DNA of 64,000 nt, from the NCBI GenBank assembly GCA_030584025.1, contig CP129487.1:1302001-1366000 (forward strand), read 5' to 3'. The stretch is from Cyclobacteriaceae bacterium. GTDB taxonomy: Bacteria; Bacteroidota; Bacteroidia; Cytophagales; Cyclobacteriaceae. Within the stretch, counting starts at the first letter, position 1, and each line of letters opens with the position of its first letter. The notes beneath the pieces were generated by a model. It was not told where the DNA came from. It saw only the letters and a list, made by a program, of their open reading frames with translations, and did not search any database. Positions 35,503 through 45,134 of this stretch are shown here, one piece after another. The translations under genes were made by a program, and so were the position numbers.

Positions 35503-36720
35503 ATGGAAGAGCCAATTAAGCTGGATTCAATCGAAAGCGCGATTGAAGATATTAAGAACGGGAAGGTAATCGTGGTTGTCGATGATGAGGACCGCGAAAA
35601 CGAAGGCGATTTTATCTGTGCCGCGGAGTGCGTAACGCCCGAAATCATAAACTTTATGGCCACCCATGGCCGTGGATTGATATGTGCCTCACTGATTGAG
35701 GATCGTTGCGATGAGCTTAAACTCGATCTGATGGTAGGGAAAAACACTGCCACATTTGAAACACCTTTCACTGTTTCGGTTGATTTAATAGGTCACGGGT
35801 GCACAACCGGTATTTCTGCGCACGACCGGTTTAAAACCATCCGCGCATTGGTTGATCCGGAAACAAAACCTGAAGATTTGGGTAGACCCGGCCATATTTT
35901 TCCGCTTCGCGCCAAGCGTGGTGGTGTATTACGTAGGGCAGGACATACCGAAGCCACCATCGACTTTGCGCGACTGGCAGGTTTCAAGCCCGGTGGCGTG
36001 CTGGTTGAAATCATGAATGAGGACGGCTCCATGGCCCGTCTTCAGGATTTGAAAAAAGTGGCTGACCGGTTTAATCTCAAGCTGGTTTCCATTAAAGATT
36101 TAATCGAGTATCGGATCAAGAAAGAGTCATTGATCAGTCGTGAAGTGGAGGTTGATATGCCAACCGATCACGGTCATTTCAAGTTAATTGCATTTCAACA
36201 AACGAATACGCAGGAAACACACCTCGCGCTGGTTAAAGGAACGTGGGAAAAAGATGAACCGGTAATGGTACGGGTACACTCATCGTGTGTTACAGGCGAT
36301 ATTTTTGGTTCGTGCCGGTGCGATTGTGGACCACAGCTACATCATGCCATGGATATGGTGGAACGCGAAGGTAAGGGTGTGGTGTTATACATGAAACAGG
36401 AGGGAAGAGGAATCGGGTTGTTGAACAAACTGCGGGCATATAAATTACAAGAGGATGGGATGGATACGGTTGAAGCCAATATTCAACTGGGTTTTGATAT
36501 GGATGAACGCGATTATGGTGTGGGTGCGCAGATTCTTCGCGATCTGAACGTAACTAAAATCAGGTTAATTACGAATAACCCTAAGAAGCGTGTAGGGTTA
36601 ATGGGGTATGGATTAGAGATTGTGGAGAACCTTCCGATTGAAGTGGTTCCAAATCCGCATAACGAAAAGTACCTCGTTACCAAACGCGATAAACTGGGAC
36701 ATACAATTTTAAAACATTAA
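35503..36720 (+). CDS. ribBA: bifunctional riboflavin enzyme: DHBP synthase / GTP cyclohydrolase II
   Basis: A 405-residue fusion supplying both precursors for riboflavin. The N-terminal half (~1-205) is 3,4-dihydroxy-2-butanone-4-phosphate synthase, with DDEDRENEGDF, HGRGLICASL and GHTEATIDFARLAG. The C-terminal half (~206-405) is GTP cyclohydrolase II with the zinc site SSCVTGDIFGSCRCDCGP, KQEGRGIGLLNKLRAYKLQ, and TNNPKKRVGL. Both halves keep their catalytic motifs. No FMN riboswitch is visible upstream in the 54-base gap. Confidence 0.96.
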   Translation: MEEPIKLDSIESAIEDIKNGKVIVVVDDEDRENEGDFICAAECVTPEIINFMATHGRGLICASLIEDRCDELKLDLMVGKNTATFETPFTVSVDLIGHGCTTGISAHDRFKTIRALVDPETKPEDLGRPGHIFPLRAKRGGVLRRAGHTEATIDFARLAGFKPGGVLVEIMNEDGSMARLQDLKKVADRFNLKLVSIKDLIEYRIKKESLISREVEVDMPTDHGHFKLIAFQQTNTQETHLALVKGTWEKDEPVMVRVHSSCVTGDIFGSCRCDCGPQLHHAMDMVEREGKGVVLYMKQEGRGIGLLNKLRAYKLQEDGMDTVEANIQLGFDMDERDYGVGAQILRDLNVTKIRLITNNPKKRVGLMGYGLEIVENLPIEVVPNPHNEKYLVTKRDKLGHTILKH

Positions 36721-37338
36721 GTGAAGGAAGTGACAGGCAGAGTAATAGCAGGTATTGTTTTTAGTTTTATTGTCACAACAGTACAGGCACAGGAATGGCC
36801 GTTTGAGTTGTGGCATGAGGGAAAAATTGTTCTCACATCCGGTGATACATTGAAAGGTTTGGTGAAGTATGATCTGGAACAAGATCTCGTACAGTTCAAT
36901 GACCAAAAGGATAATATAGCTGCCTATACATCGCGGAAGGTGCTTTTCTTTGAAATATTCGATAATACGCAAAAACGTTACCGTAATTTTTTCGCTTTGC
37001 CCTACACTGCAAATAATACAAACTATTTAACGCCCGTATTTTTTGAATTGTTGGAAGATGGAAAGATGACACTCCTGGCCCGCGAGGCATTGGAGTACCG
37101 AACGTTCAGTTCACCTTACTATTATGGCTCGTTTACACGACTGGTTTTGGTGTACAAGTTTTTTTTAATGGATGAGAAGGGAAACATCAATCAATTTACC
37201 GGTAAAAAAGGAGAGTTGTTGAGTATGATGGGCAGGCAAGCCAACGATGTGGATCAATACATGCGGAAAAACCGGTTGAAAATTGAAGACCCTTCAGACT
37301 TTACACGTACCGTTGCGTACTACAATTCCTTATTCTGA
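36721..37338 (+). CDS. small secreted protein of unknown function
   Basis: A 205-residue protein starting with a GTG directly after the ribBA stop. A signal peptide is present (VIAGIVFSFIVTTVQAQ). Mature part: EWPFELWHEGKIVLTSGDTL, then KGLVKYDLEQDLVQF, then alternating beta-like segments; this pattern is common in uncharacterised Bacteroidota secreted proteins with beta-barrel-like repeats. No catalytic motif is visible. It sits in an apparent operon with ribBA and surE; no functional link is evident. Confidence 0.75.
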   Translation: MKEVTGRVIAGIVFSFIVTTVQAQEWPFELWHEGKIVLTSGDTLKGLVKYDLEQDLVQFNDQKDNIAAYTSRKVLFFEIFDNTQKRYRNFFALPYTANNTNYLTPVFFELLEDGKMTLLAREALEYRTFSSPYYYGSFTRLVLVYKFFLMDEKGNINQFTGKKGELLSMMGRQANDVDQYMRKNRLKIEDPSDFTRTVAYYNSLF

Positions 37339-37413
37339 ATTCCTGATTTCTTATTGTGCGCGTAGTCAAGTAGATTGCACCTTGTTTCAATTTTGAATTT
37401 CTTATAAAATAGT

Positions 37414-38193
37414 ATGGCAAAGCCGTTGATTTTAGTTACGAATGATGATGGCATCACCTCGAAAGGTATTCGCACGTTGGTGAATGTGATGAAGCAGATC
37501 GGTGAGGTATTGGTGGTTGCACCCGATAGCCCGCAATCGGGGATGGGGCATGCGATTACCGTTGGTGAAACCTTACGGCTGGAAAAGAATCACATCTTTG
37601 AAGGGATAACAGCCTTTGAATGTTCAGGCACCCCGGCCGATTGCGTGAAGATGGCGCGCCACTTCGTGTTGAAAGACAAACGCCAACCCGATGTGGTGGT
37701 GAGCGGTGTGAATCACGGAAGCAATACCTCTATCAGCGTGTTATACTCCGGTACCATGTCGGCTGCTATTGAAGGTGCCATTGAAGGCACGCCTTCAATT
37801 GGTTTTTCGTTGTGCGATTATTCACACGATGCCGATTTTTCACATACGGAAGGCTACATCAAATCCATTACTGAGCAGGTATTAAAGAGAGGATTACCAA
37901 AAGGTGTAGCTTTGAACGTTAACTTTCCGCCAAAACGAAACGAAGCGATAAAGGGTGTACGCATCTGCCGGCAGGCAAATGCCAAATGGGTGGAGGAATT
38001 TTTGCAACGCCATGATCCGAATGGAAGAAGTTATTTCTGGATGACGGGCAACTTTGTAAACTTCGATAAAGGCGAGGATAACGATGAGTGGGCTATTGCC
38101 AACAACTACATTTCCGTGGTGCCTTGCCAGTTTGATTTAACAGCGCATCAGGCCATTCCGGTACTAAATGAGGATTGGGATATCCTTCAGTAG
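37414..38193 (+). CDS. surE: 5'/3'-nucleotidase SurE
   Basis: A 259-residue metal-dependent nucleoside monophosphatase. The metal site ILVTNDDGITSKGI with the Asp-Asp pair and the SGTPADCV, VVSGVNHGSNTS and SGTMSAAIEGA motifs are all present. The length is normal. It ends nine bases from the end of priA, in convergent orientation. Confidence 0.95.
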   Translation: MAKPLILVTNDDGITSKGIRTLVNVMKQIGEVLVVAPDSPQSGMGHAITVGETLRLEKNHIFEGITAFECSGTPADCVKMARHFVLKDKRQPDVVVSGVNHGSNTSISVLYSGTMSAAIEGAIEGTPSIGFSLCDYSHDADFSHTEGYIKSITEQVLKRGLPKGVALNVNFPPKRNEAIKGVRICRQANAKWVEEFLQRHDPNGRSYFWMTGNFVNFDKGEDNDEWAIANNYISVVPCQFDLTAHQAIPVLNEDWDILQ

Positions 38194-38202
38194 AGTTGCT
38201 TA

Positions 38203-40704
38203 CTATACCGGATCAACATCTATAATAATCCGTAGGCTGCGAAATTCTTTCTCCGTTTGAATTTTTGTGGCAAGTTGTGATAGCGTTCTTTTGATTTGCG
38301 ATAGATTTCCCGAATCACGCGGAATTTTAATCAGCATATTCATCAGGTACTGATTGCGTATGCGTGAAACCATCGGTTCACCCGGTCCTAACACGCGAAT
38401 ACCCTGTATCTCCTGAACGATCATTCGGTGAAGTTGACCAATCGCTTCCTGTACCGTTTTTTTATCGATGTGCTTTAGCGTTAATTCAATCAGCCGGCTA
38501 AAGGGTGGATATAAATGATTTCTTCGGTCGTCAATTTCCTGTTGATAGAATTCATCCATACGGTGATGAACAACATGCTGAATAACCGGATGATCCGGTT
38601 GTGATGTTTGAATGACCACCTTGCCGACTTTCTCACGCCTTCCCGCACGACCACTTACCTGTGTGAGTAACTGAAACGCCCGTTCATACGAACGGAAATC
38701 CGGGAAGTGCAACATTTTGTCGGCATTAAAAACACCAACCAAACTAACCTTATCAAAATCCAATCCTTTGGTAACCATTTGCGTGCCGACCAAAATGTCA
38801 GTATCGCCTTGTTCAAACTGTTCGATAATGGTTTCGTATCCGGTTTTACTTCGTGTGGTCTCCAGGTCCATTCGCTGAATATGTGCTTCCGGAAAATGAA
38901 GCTTCAATTCTTCTTCCAGCTTTTCTGTTCCATAGCCTGGCGTGTGCAATCGCGTGGATGAACAAGTCGGACAACTACCGGGCATAGGCTCCTTGTATCC
39001 GCAATAATGACAAACCAGTGCATGTTTGTATTGGTGATAGGTAAGACTCACCGCACAGTTGATGCACTTCGGTATCCAGCCACAGTCCTCGCAATGAAGA
39101 ATAGGTGAGTAGCCCCTGCGATTTTGAAAAATAATCACTTGTTCCTTTTCTTTTAAGGACGATTCAATACCCTTCAATAAAATTCCGGTAAACTCACCCT
39201 TCATGCTTTTGCGCCTCCGCTCTGCCATTACATCCGCCAATACCACTTGTGGGAGTTGTGCGTCTCCATATCGTTTGCTTAAGTGTACATAACCATACTT
39301 TCCGGTTTTTGCCAAATGGTATGATTCAACCGATGGTGTGGCTGACCCAAGAATAATTTTAGCATGATGCAAATGTGCCATCATCAGGGCAGCATCGCGA
39401 GCGTGATAGCGTGGCGCAGGTTCCTGTTGTTTGTAGGATGTGTCGTGTTCTTCATCCACGATAATCAACCCCAGGTTATCGAATGGTAGAAATATGGACG
39501 ACCGTACGCCTACCACAAATTTAAAGTGTCCACTTAGTACTCCATTCCAGACTTCCACGCGCTCGTTATCAGAAAAGCGAGAGTGATACACGCCCATCTT
39601 ATCTCCGAATATTTTTCTTAATCGTTGTACGATTTGGGTGGTCAAAGCAATTTCCGGCAGCAGGTAAAGTACTTGTGTTCCGCTTTCCAATGCCTTTCGG
39701 ATCAGGTTTACATAAATTTCTGTTTTTCCACTTCCGGTAATGCCGTGAAACAGAACCGTGGAGTGGGTCTCTAATTCTTTCAGTATGGCTTGCTGGGCTT
39801 GGAGCTGATCTTCACTTAGGGCGACATCTGGTATTTCAGTTTCGGTTGGTAAATCGAAACGCGAAACAATAATTTCAAATTCCTCCAGTATACCGTTTTT
39901 AATAAGTGTATTCAGTGCTGAAGTTGAAAACTCGGCTGTGGATAAAATACTTTTCCGCAGACCGGTTTTGTTCGCTGCCGTGTCGTGTAATACGGGAACA
40001 TCTTGGAGGTATTTAAGCAGGATGGCTTCCTGCTTGGGTTTTGTGCTTAGCTCGTTAAAAAGTTCTTCCAATGCTTTGTGTTGCGTATACGCAGCACGAA
40101 GTCGAATATATTTTTCTTTTTTTGGCTTGTATTTCTCTTTTACTTCTTCAAATAAAATTATAGCCTCTTTTCCGGCCAACGATTTCAGGATACTGTAAAT
40201 GCTTTTAATGCCCAGCAAGGAAGCAATGTCAGAATATTTCATAGCACCTGAAGCCAGGTGTTTAAGTAACATGCTTTCCTTTTCTGAAAAATCAAATAGC
40301 GTTGTTTCCCAGTCGAAGGCCGGGTGCAGTTGTACCATCGATTCGCTGGAGAGTTTCAAACCGGATGGAAGGCCAGCATTCAGTGCTTCACCGGGCGAAC
40401 AAAGATAATAGTCGGCTATCCAGTTGTAGAAGGTAAGTTGCTGGGCGCTGACGATGGGTTCTTCATCCAGAATTTCCAGAATGTATTTGGCTTCGTATTC
40501 CGTTGGTGGATTTTCGTGTAAAGAGACCATGATGCCCGTCAGGATTCTCCGGTCACCAAATTGCACGATAACGCGCTGACCGATCCCTGCCTTGTTATTC
40601 CACTCGAACGGTATCCGATACGTGAATAGTCGGGGCACTGGAACCGGCAACAAAACTTCTGCGAACAAGGTCGTCCGCGAATCGGTGGTTAGTTCATGCT
40701 GCAC
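38203..40704 (-). CDS. priA: primosomal protein N' (replication restart helicase)
   Basis: An 833-residue superfamily 2 helicase that restarts stalled forks. The N-terminal DNA-binding domain occupies ~1-190. Walker A is FHGITGSGKTEIYVNLI, the DExH box is VDEEHDTSYKQQ, and the zinc-binding cluster runs CEDCGWIPKC, CAVSL, CHYCGYKEP and CPTCSS near residues 535-575. Helicase motifs V and VI are in GTQMVTKGLDF and VSGRAGRREKVG. All eight zinc Cys are in place. The next minus-strand gene upstream is nineteen bases away. Confidence 0.96.
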   Translation of the reverse strand: MQHELTTDSRTTLFAEVLLPVPVPRLFTYRIPFEWNNKAGIGQRVIVQFGDRRILTGIMVSLHENPPTEYEAKYILEILDEEPIVSAQQLTFYNWIADYYLCSPGEALNAGLPSGLKLSSESMVQLHPAFDWETTLFDFSEKESMLLKHLASGAMKYSDIASLLGIKSIYSILKSLAGKEAIILFEEVKEKYKPKKEKYIRLRAAYTQHKALEELFNELSTKPKQEAILLKYLQDVPVLHDTAANKTGLRKSILSTAEFSTSALNTLIKNGILEEFEIIVSRFDLPTETEIPDVALSEDQLQAQQAILKELETHSTVLFHGITGSGKTEIYVNLIRKALESGTQVLYLLPEIALTTQIVQRLRKIFGDKMGVYHSRFSDNERVEVWNGVLSGHFKFVVGVRSSIFLPFDNLGLIIVDEEHDTSYKQQEPAPRYHARDAALMMAHLHHAKIILGSATPSVESYHLAKTGKYGYVHLSKRYGDAQLPQVVLADVMAERRRKSMKGEFTGILLKGIESSLKEKEQVIIFQNRRGYSPILHCEDCGWIPKCINCAVSLTYHQYKHALVCHYCGYKEPMPGSCPTCSSTRLHTPGYGTEKLEEELKLHFPEAHIQRMDLETTRSKTGYETIIEQFEQGDTDILVGTQMVTKGLDFDKVSLVGVFNADKMLHFPDFRSYERAFQLLTQVSGRAGRREKVGKVVIQTSQPDHPVIQHVVHHRMDEFYQQEIDDRRNHLYPPFSRLIELTLKHIDKKTVQEAIGQLHRMIVQEIQGIRVLGPGEPMVSRIRNQYLMNMLIKIPRDSGNLSQIKRTLSQLATKIQTEKEFRSLRIIIDVDPV

Positions 40705-40723
40705 GTTTCGGTAAATCGTAAAG

Positions 40724-42766
40724 CTAAGATTTATTTAGAATCTGTTCGAGTGCTTCCTGCGCCTTTTGTACCGGTTGTTTGCACGTGAAATGGCGACAAA
40801 CGTAAAAAGTCGTCTGCTTGTTAATGGCTACTTTTTCGCGCAACAAGGGCAGACTACTTTTATCGGATGAGCCCATAAACCGGGTTAGCGGAAGATAATG
40901 TTCACGTAAGGACGCATACGCTTGTTTGACCTGATCGCCCACAATTACTACTTCCGCAGGGTTTGATTGCCATTCGGTAAACGCAATGGCCCAATTCGAC
41001 ATGTAGTTGGGCTCTTTGGTAATTAATTCAGAAAATCCGCTGATCATGGCGTGAGCCGTTTCTTTCCAACTCGAATTGTCCAGTAGCGTACCCAATTGTA
41101 ACAGGTTGCGGGCCATGATGCTGTTTGAAGCGGGGATAACATTGTCAAACAATTCCTTTCTTCGGGCAATCAGTTTTTCAGCGCGGCTGCTGGTGAAGAA
41201 AAACAGGTTATCCGTGGGGTCATAGAAATGTTCCAAAACATATTCAGTAAGTGCAGTGGCTTTTACAATCCACGCTTCATTAAAGTCAGCTTCATAAAGT
41301 TTCAGGTAAGCCTGAACCAGGCAGGTATAGTCTTCCAGAAATCCTTCTGTGCTTGAGCGTTCATTTCGGAAAGAACGAAAGCAAACAGTGCCCTCCATCA
41401 GATGCGTTTCCAGAAACGTTATGTTTTTTCTGGCCAATGCAAGGATGGATTCATCCTGAAGGGCCTGGTAGGCGTCCACCAGTCCAACAATGGTCATGGC
41501 GTTCCATCCTGTAAGGATTTTGTCATCAAGCCCCGGACAAATGCGCTGTTCCCTGAGGGACAGCAGTTTTTCATGACAACGTTTAAGATTTTCCTGCCAT
41601 GCTATATCGGTAAGCTTGTGTTCTATTAAGAATTCATCGTCAGGAAACACACGTTTAAGGATATTTTGTCCGTGTTCCCAATTTCCGACATCGGTTACAC
41701 CGTAATATGTACAGAACAGTTGAGCGCCATCACCTAATGCATTTTCCAATTCAGCTTTTGTCCAGCAATAAAATTTCCCTTCAACGCCTTCGCTGTCCGC
41801 GTCAAGGGCAGAATAAAATCCACCATCCGGGTGCATCATTTCCCGCTCCAGCCAACTGATGGTTTGCAAAAGAACTCGTTTGTAGGATGCTTTTTTTGTT
41901 AGGGAGTAAGCTTCCGCATATAAACTCAGCAGTTGGGCATTGTCGTACAACATTTTTTCAAAATGCGGAACGAACCATTCTCCGTCCACGGAGTAACGGG
42001 CAAAGCCGCCACCTGCCTGGTCGTAAATTCCACCTTGTGCGATTTTATCTAACGTAAGGGTAAGGTGCTTTAATGCATTCTCATTATTTGTAAGGTGGTG
42101 AAACCGTAGCAACCATAACCAAATGGATGGCATGATAAACTTGGGTGCCTTTTCAAGGCCGCCCCAGGTGTAATCAAAATTGCGTTCGAGGTTATTGTAA
42201 ATGCGTTGCAATGATTCTTGAAATGCAATCTCATCTTTACCGGATGATCGAAAGCGATTGCTGTCGTTTGATGAGAGAATTTTGGTCAGCTCTTCAGCTG
42301 AGTCCGTAATTTCTGATCGTCTTTCGTGGTAAGCTTGATGGATGTTTCGCAACACCTGCGCCCAAACCTTAGGCGGAAAGTAGGTGCCACCGTAAAAAGG
42401 TTTCTGATCGGATGTTAGAAATACATTTAACGGCCAGCCGCCATTGATGCCCATCGCCTGCACGGCCTCCATATATACCTGGTCAATATCCGGTCGTTCT
42501 TCACGATCAACTTTTATGCACACAAAGTATTCGTTCATCATGTTAGCCAAATCTTCCTGTTCAAAGCACTCGCGTTCCATCACATGGCACCAATGGCAGG
42601 AAGAATACCCGATGCTGACGAGAATGGGCTTGTCTTCTCGCTTAGCTTTTTCGAGTGCTTCAGTGTTCCACTCGAACCAATCTACCGGGTTGTAGGCATG
42701 CTGCAACAGATAGGGTGAAGCGGAGTGAATGAGCCGGTTTGGTTTTTTATGTGCTGCGGTTGTCAA
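40724..42766 (-). CDS. thioredoxin-domain protein, YyaL/DUF255 family
   Basis: A 680-residue protein with an N-terminal thioredoxin-like domain of the DUF255 type (LIHSASPYLLQHAYNPVDW, then the CxxC in GYSSCHWCHVMERECFE) and a C-terminal six-hairpin glycosidase-like domain (from ~210; ALKHLTLTLDKIAQGGIYDQ, HFEKMLYDNAQLLSLYAEAY, GWNAMTIVGLVDAY). It resembles human SPATA20 and B. subtilis YyaL; no function is established. No ATG is available. I chose the TTG whose last bases form the stop of the upstream gene (TTGA overlap), rather than a more distal TTG. Confidence 0.9.
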   Translation of the reverse strand: MTTAAHKKPNRLIHSASPYLLQHAYNPVDWFEWNTEALEKAKREDKPILVSIGYSSCHWCHVMERECFEQEDLANMMNEYFVCIKVDREERPDIDQVYMEAVQAMGINGGWPLNVFLTSDQKPFYGGTYFPPKVWAQVLRNIHQAYHERRSEITDSAEELTKILSSNDSNRFRSSGKDEIAFQESLQRIYNNLERNFDYTWGGLEKAPKFIMPSIWLWLLRFHHLTNNENALKHLTLTLDKIAQGGIYDQAGGGFARYSVDGEWFVPHFEKMLYDNAQLLSLYAEAYSLTKKASYKRVLLQTISWLEREMMHPDGGFYSALDADSEGVEGKFYCWTKAELENALGDGAQLFCTYYGVTDVGNWEHGQNILKRVFPDDEFLIEHKLTDIAWQENLKRCHEKLLSLREQRICPGLDDKILTGWNAMTIVGLVDAYQALQDESILALARKNITFLETHLMEGTVCFRSFRNERSSTEGFLEDYTCLVQAYLKLYEADFNEAWIVKATALTEYVLEHFYDPTDNLFFFTSSRAEKLIARRKELFDNVIPASNSIMARNLLQLGTLLDNSSWKETAHAMISGFSELITKEPNYMSNWAIAFTEWQSNPAEVVIVGDQVKQAYASLREHYLPLTRFMGSSDKSSLPLLREKVAINKQTTFYVCRHFTCKQPVQKAQEALEQILNKS

Positions 42767-43341
42767 GGTTTGGGATAGCTGTAATGGCCAATGATTTTGT
42801 ATGAAAATAAACAATCGGAAATTTCCTGCCCGTTGCCAATGTTGTGAACTATGAGGTAACGTTCTCCGTCTTCCGATTTTTTATTGATAACAATCCCGAT
42901 GTGCGTCAGGTTTCCGCCCAGGTTCCACGCTACGATATCTCCGGGCTTGTAGTCATCAGGATTTTTCGAAATCACTTTGGTGGTTCCAAAACGTGAAAAG
43001 TAGGTCATCAGATTCGGTACTCTGCGGTGGTCAATATTTTTATCCGGTTTGGTAAGTCCCCATTTGTTTGGATACAGATTGAAATTCTTTTTCATGTCTT
43101 CATGCACCTCTTTCTGAAGATCTATACCCAGTTTCCGGTATGCCCGAATGATGACATCGGTGCAGACACCTTTATCAGCGGGAACATCCCCATTCGGGTA
43201 AGGGATCGAAAAATAGGATGGATCATAGGTAACCCGGTCGTTTGTTAAGGCAATGGCAGCATCCGATAAGGTTACGGCATCGGTTTGGGAAAATCCCAGT
43301 GAAATGAGAAGACTTAGAAACGTAATGAACACGCCCCTCAT
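42763..43341 (-). CDS. exported DUF1287-family protein
   Basis: A 192-residue protein with a signal peptide (VFITFLSLLISLGFSQ). The DUF1287 domain is evident in YPNGDVPADKGVCTDVIIRA, NIDHRRVPNLMTYFSRFG, DIVAWNLGG and THIGIVINKKS: a conserved Cys and His pair in a pattern like the NlpC/P60 cysteine-peptidase fold (Cys in GVCTDV, His in LTHIGIV). It may be a peptidoglycan hydrolase or amidase, but this is inference. It overlaps the genes on both sides by four bases, so the three are probably expressed together. Confidence 0.88.
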   Translation of the reverse strand: MRGVFITFLSLLISLGFSQTDAVTLSDAAIALTNDRVTYDPSYFSIPYPNGDVPADKGVCTDVIIRAYRKLGIDLQKEVHEDMKKNFNLYPNKWGLTKPDKNIDHRRVPNLMTYFSRFGTTKVISKNPDDYKPGDIVAWNLGGNLTHIGIVINKKSEDGERYLIVHNIGNGQEISDCLFSYKIIGHYSYPKP

Positions 43342-44315
43342 ATCAGCTGATTTTTTATCGATTCTATTTCTTCATCCACTGAAACCAGATTACTTACTTC
43401 GTTCAGTTGCGCCAGTAACCCACGTAAAAAGGTTTGATGCGCTGAAGATGTAACATGAAATGGTTTGTGCTGTAATCCGGATCGGATTTTTTTCCACTTC
43501 TCCAGAAAAGCTAAGGTGTTTTCATCAAAATATTTCTGGCAGAATTTTGCCCAGATGTACTCCTCCGCATCTGTTGAAGGGTGAATCATATCCGACTTGT
43601 AGAAGCGATAGTCGCGTAAATCATCCAACAGAATTTCGTAGGACGGAAAATAATAAACATCCTCGTGTTGTTGTGTTAGCGTGTGGCAGGCCAACCGCAA
43701 AACGGATTTGCTTACGCTATTTAATTCTAAGGTGTCTTTCAGGTGTCGCACCGGACTTACTGTTAGAATAATGTTCAGGTTCGGATTGAAGGCTTTTAGT
43801 TTGGTATACAGTTCTTCAAACGAATCGAGCATGCGTTTTTGTGTGCTGAGTTCTTTATTGAACTGGTTGGCGGGAATTTTATGACAATTGGCCACCACTT
43901 CTCCGGTATCTTTTCGGGTATAGACCCACGCAGTTCCATACGTAATCATCAACCACTTGGCATCTTTCAGAAAGTAGTGGGTTTTGCCAATGGTTTCAAT
44001 CAGTATTTTTTCAAGTGCGGGTTGCGATAAAGCCGATAAGGAAGAATGAAAATTATAATTCTGGTGAATATCATGATTGATTAAGAAGGTATGCGGGGAA
44101 GGTAAATGGTTGTGAATGGCACCGCTAAGTTGATGGTGAATAGATATTGGATTGTAGACTGTGCCAAATGGATTTTTAAGTGTATAGAATTTGTGTTGAA
44201 TCAGTTGCTCGCCAATGGTATCCGCAAAACACGATCCGATGGTAAGCAATTGATCTCTAATGGAAATCAATTCAGCCGATCGGTTAACATCCAATATGGT
44301 TCGAAAGGTATTCAT
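43338..44315 (-). CDS. GSCFA-domain protein
   Basis: A 325-residue cytoplasmic protein named for its GSCFAD motif (TIGSCFADTIGEQLIQHKFY) near the N-terminus. The Ser of this motif and a later DMIHPSTDAEEYIW make it look like an SGNH-hydrolase-like fold; PFGTVYNPISI and TYGTAWVY are family motifs. Function is unknown; it occurs in many Bacteroidota and some Proteobacteria. It begins the coupled trio with DUF1287 and DUF255. Confidence 0.9.
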   Translation of the reverse strand: MNTFRTILDVNRSAELISIRDQLLTIGSCFADTIGEQLIQHKFYTLKNPFGTVYNPISIHHQLSGAIHNHLPSPHTFLINHDIHQNYNFHSSLSALSQPALEKILIETIGKTHYFLKDAKWLMITYGTAWVYTRKDTGEVVANCHKIPANQFNKELSTQKRMLDSFEELYTKLKAFNPNLNIILTVSPVRHLKDTLELNSVSKSVLRLACHTLTQQHEDVYYFPSYEILLDDLRDYRFYKSDMIHPSTDAEEYIWAKFCQKYFDENTLAFLEKWKKIRSGLQHKPFHVTSSAHQTFLRGLLAQLNEVSNLVSVDEEIESIKNQLI

Positions 44316-44365
44316 TAGACTGCGTATGTAAAGTTAGTCCTAAATTGGATACTACTGAAAAAACA

Positions 44366-44394
44366 AAACCCCGGCTGGATACCAACCGGGGTTT
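44366..44394 (-). terminator. rho-independent terminator of the rpsF-rpsR-rplI operon
   Basis: AAACCCCGG and CCGGGGTTT form a perfect nine-base stem with an eleven-base loop. On the minus strand it lies 19 bases after the rplI stop and is followed by TGTTTTTTT-type U-rich sequence. Confidence 0.85.
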
Positions 44395-44412
44395 ATTTAT
44401 GATTACTTCAGC

Positions 44413-44856
44413 TTATTCAGCTACCACATTCACCTTGATTTCGTGCTTCACTTCTTTGTGAAGATCAAGGGTAACGGTGTATGAGCCAAGTTGCTTAGGC
44501 TGTTCCTTGAAATGAACTTTCTTGCGATCAACCTCAAAGCCTTTTGCTTTTAAGGCATCGGATACCTGGATGGCCGTAACGGCACCAAATATCTTTCCGC
44601 TTTCTCCGGCTTTGGTTTTCAATTCAATAGTCAGTTCACCAATTTTAGCCGACAAGGCTTCAGCATCTTGCTTCAGCTTAGCAGCTTTATGCGCCATCTG
44701 ACGAATGTTCTCTTCAATCAGGCGCTTGTTGGAATCATTGGCGATCAATGCAAGTCCGTTCGGGATCAAGTAATTGCGACCATAGCCGGCCTTTACTTTT
44801 ACGGTATCGTTCTTGTAGCCGAGGCCCTGAACATCTTGTTTTAATATCACTTCCAT
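44413..44856 (-). CDS. rplI: 50S ribosomal protein L9
   Basis: 147 residues. The N-terminal signature MEVILKQDVQGLGYKNDTV and AGYGRNYLIPNGLA match L9; the central helix (KAAKLKQDAEALSAKIGEL) and C-terminal domain follow. It is the last gene of the rpsF-rpsR-rplI operon, a common order in Bacteroidota. Confidence 0.97.
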   Translation of the reverse strand: MEVILKQDVQGLGYKNDTVKVKAGYGRNYLIPNGLALIANDSNKRLIEENIRQMAHKAAKLKQDAEALSAKIGELTIELKTKAGESGKIFGAVTAIQVSDALKAKGFEVDRKKVHFKEQPKQLGSYTVTLDLHKEVKHEIKVNVVAE

Positions 44857-44882
44857 TTTCTATTCAGTTTATCGGTTAACCC

Positions 44883-45134
44883 TTATTTTAATGAATCACC
44901 GGTGTATGGAAGAATGGCCATATGACGGGCACGCTTTACAGCCTGCGACACCTTCTTCTGGAACTTCCAGCTTGTTCCGGTTAATCTGCGGGGAAGAATC
45001 TTACCCTGCTCGTTGATAAACTTCAACAGGAAGTCGGGATCTTTGTAATCAATGTACTTGATGCCGTTTTTCTTGAAGCGGCAGTACTTGGGTTTTTGCT
45101 CAACCCGCTTGATGGGTTCGTTCATTAATGTCAT
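44883..45134 (-). CDS. rpsR: 30S ribosomal protein S18
   Basis: 83 residues. KYCRFKKNGIKYIDYKDPDF, LPRRLTGTSWKFQKKV and AVKRARHMAILPYT match S18. Its start overlaps rpsF by four bases (ATGA); a start three codons later is possible. Confidence 0.97.
   Translation of the reverse strand: MTLMNEPIKRVEQKPKYCRFKKNGIKYIDYKDPDFLLKFINEQGKILPRRLTGTSWKFQKKVSQAVKRARHMAILPYTGDSLK

Noticed and set aside
40786..40806. CACGTG-centred near-parS site in the DUF255 gene
   Set aside because: Only about 11 of 16 positions fit the consensus.
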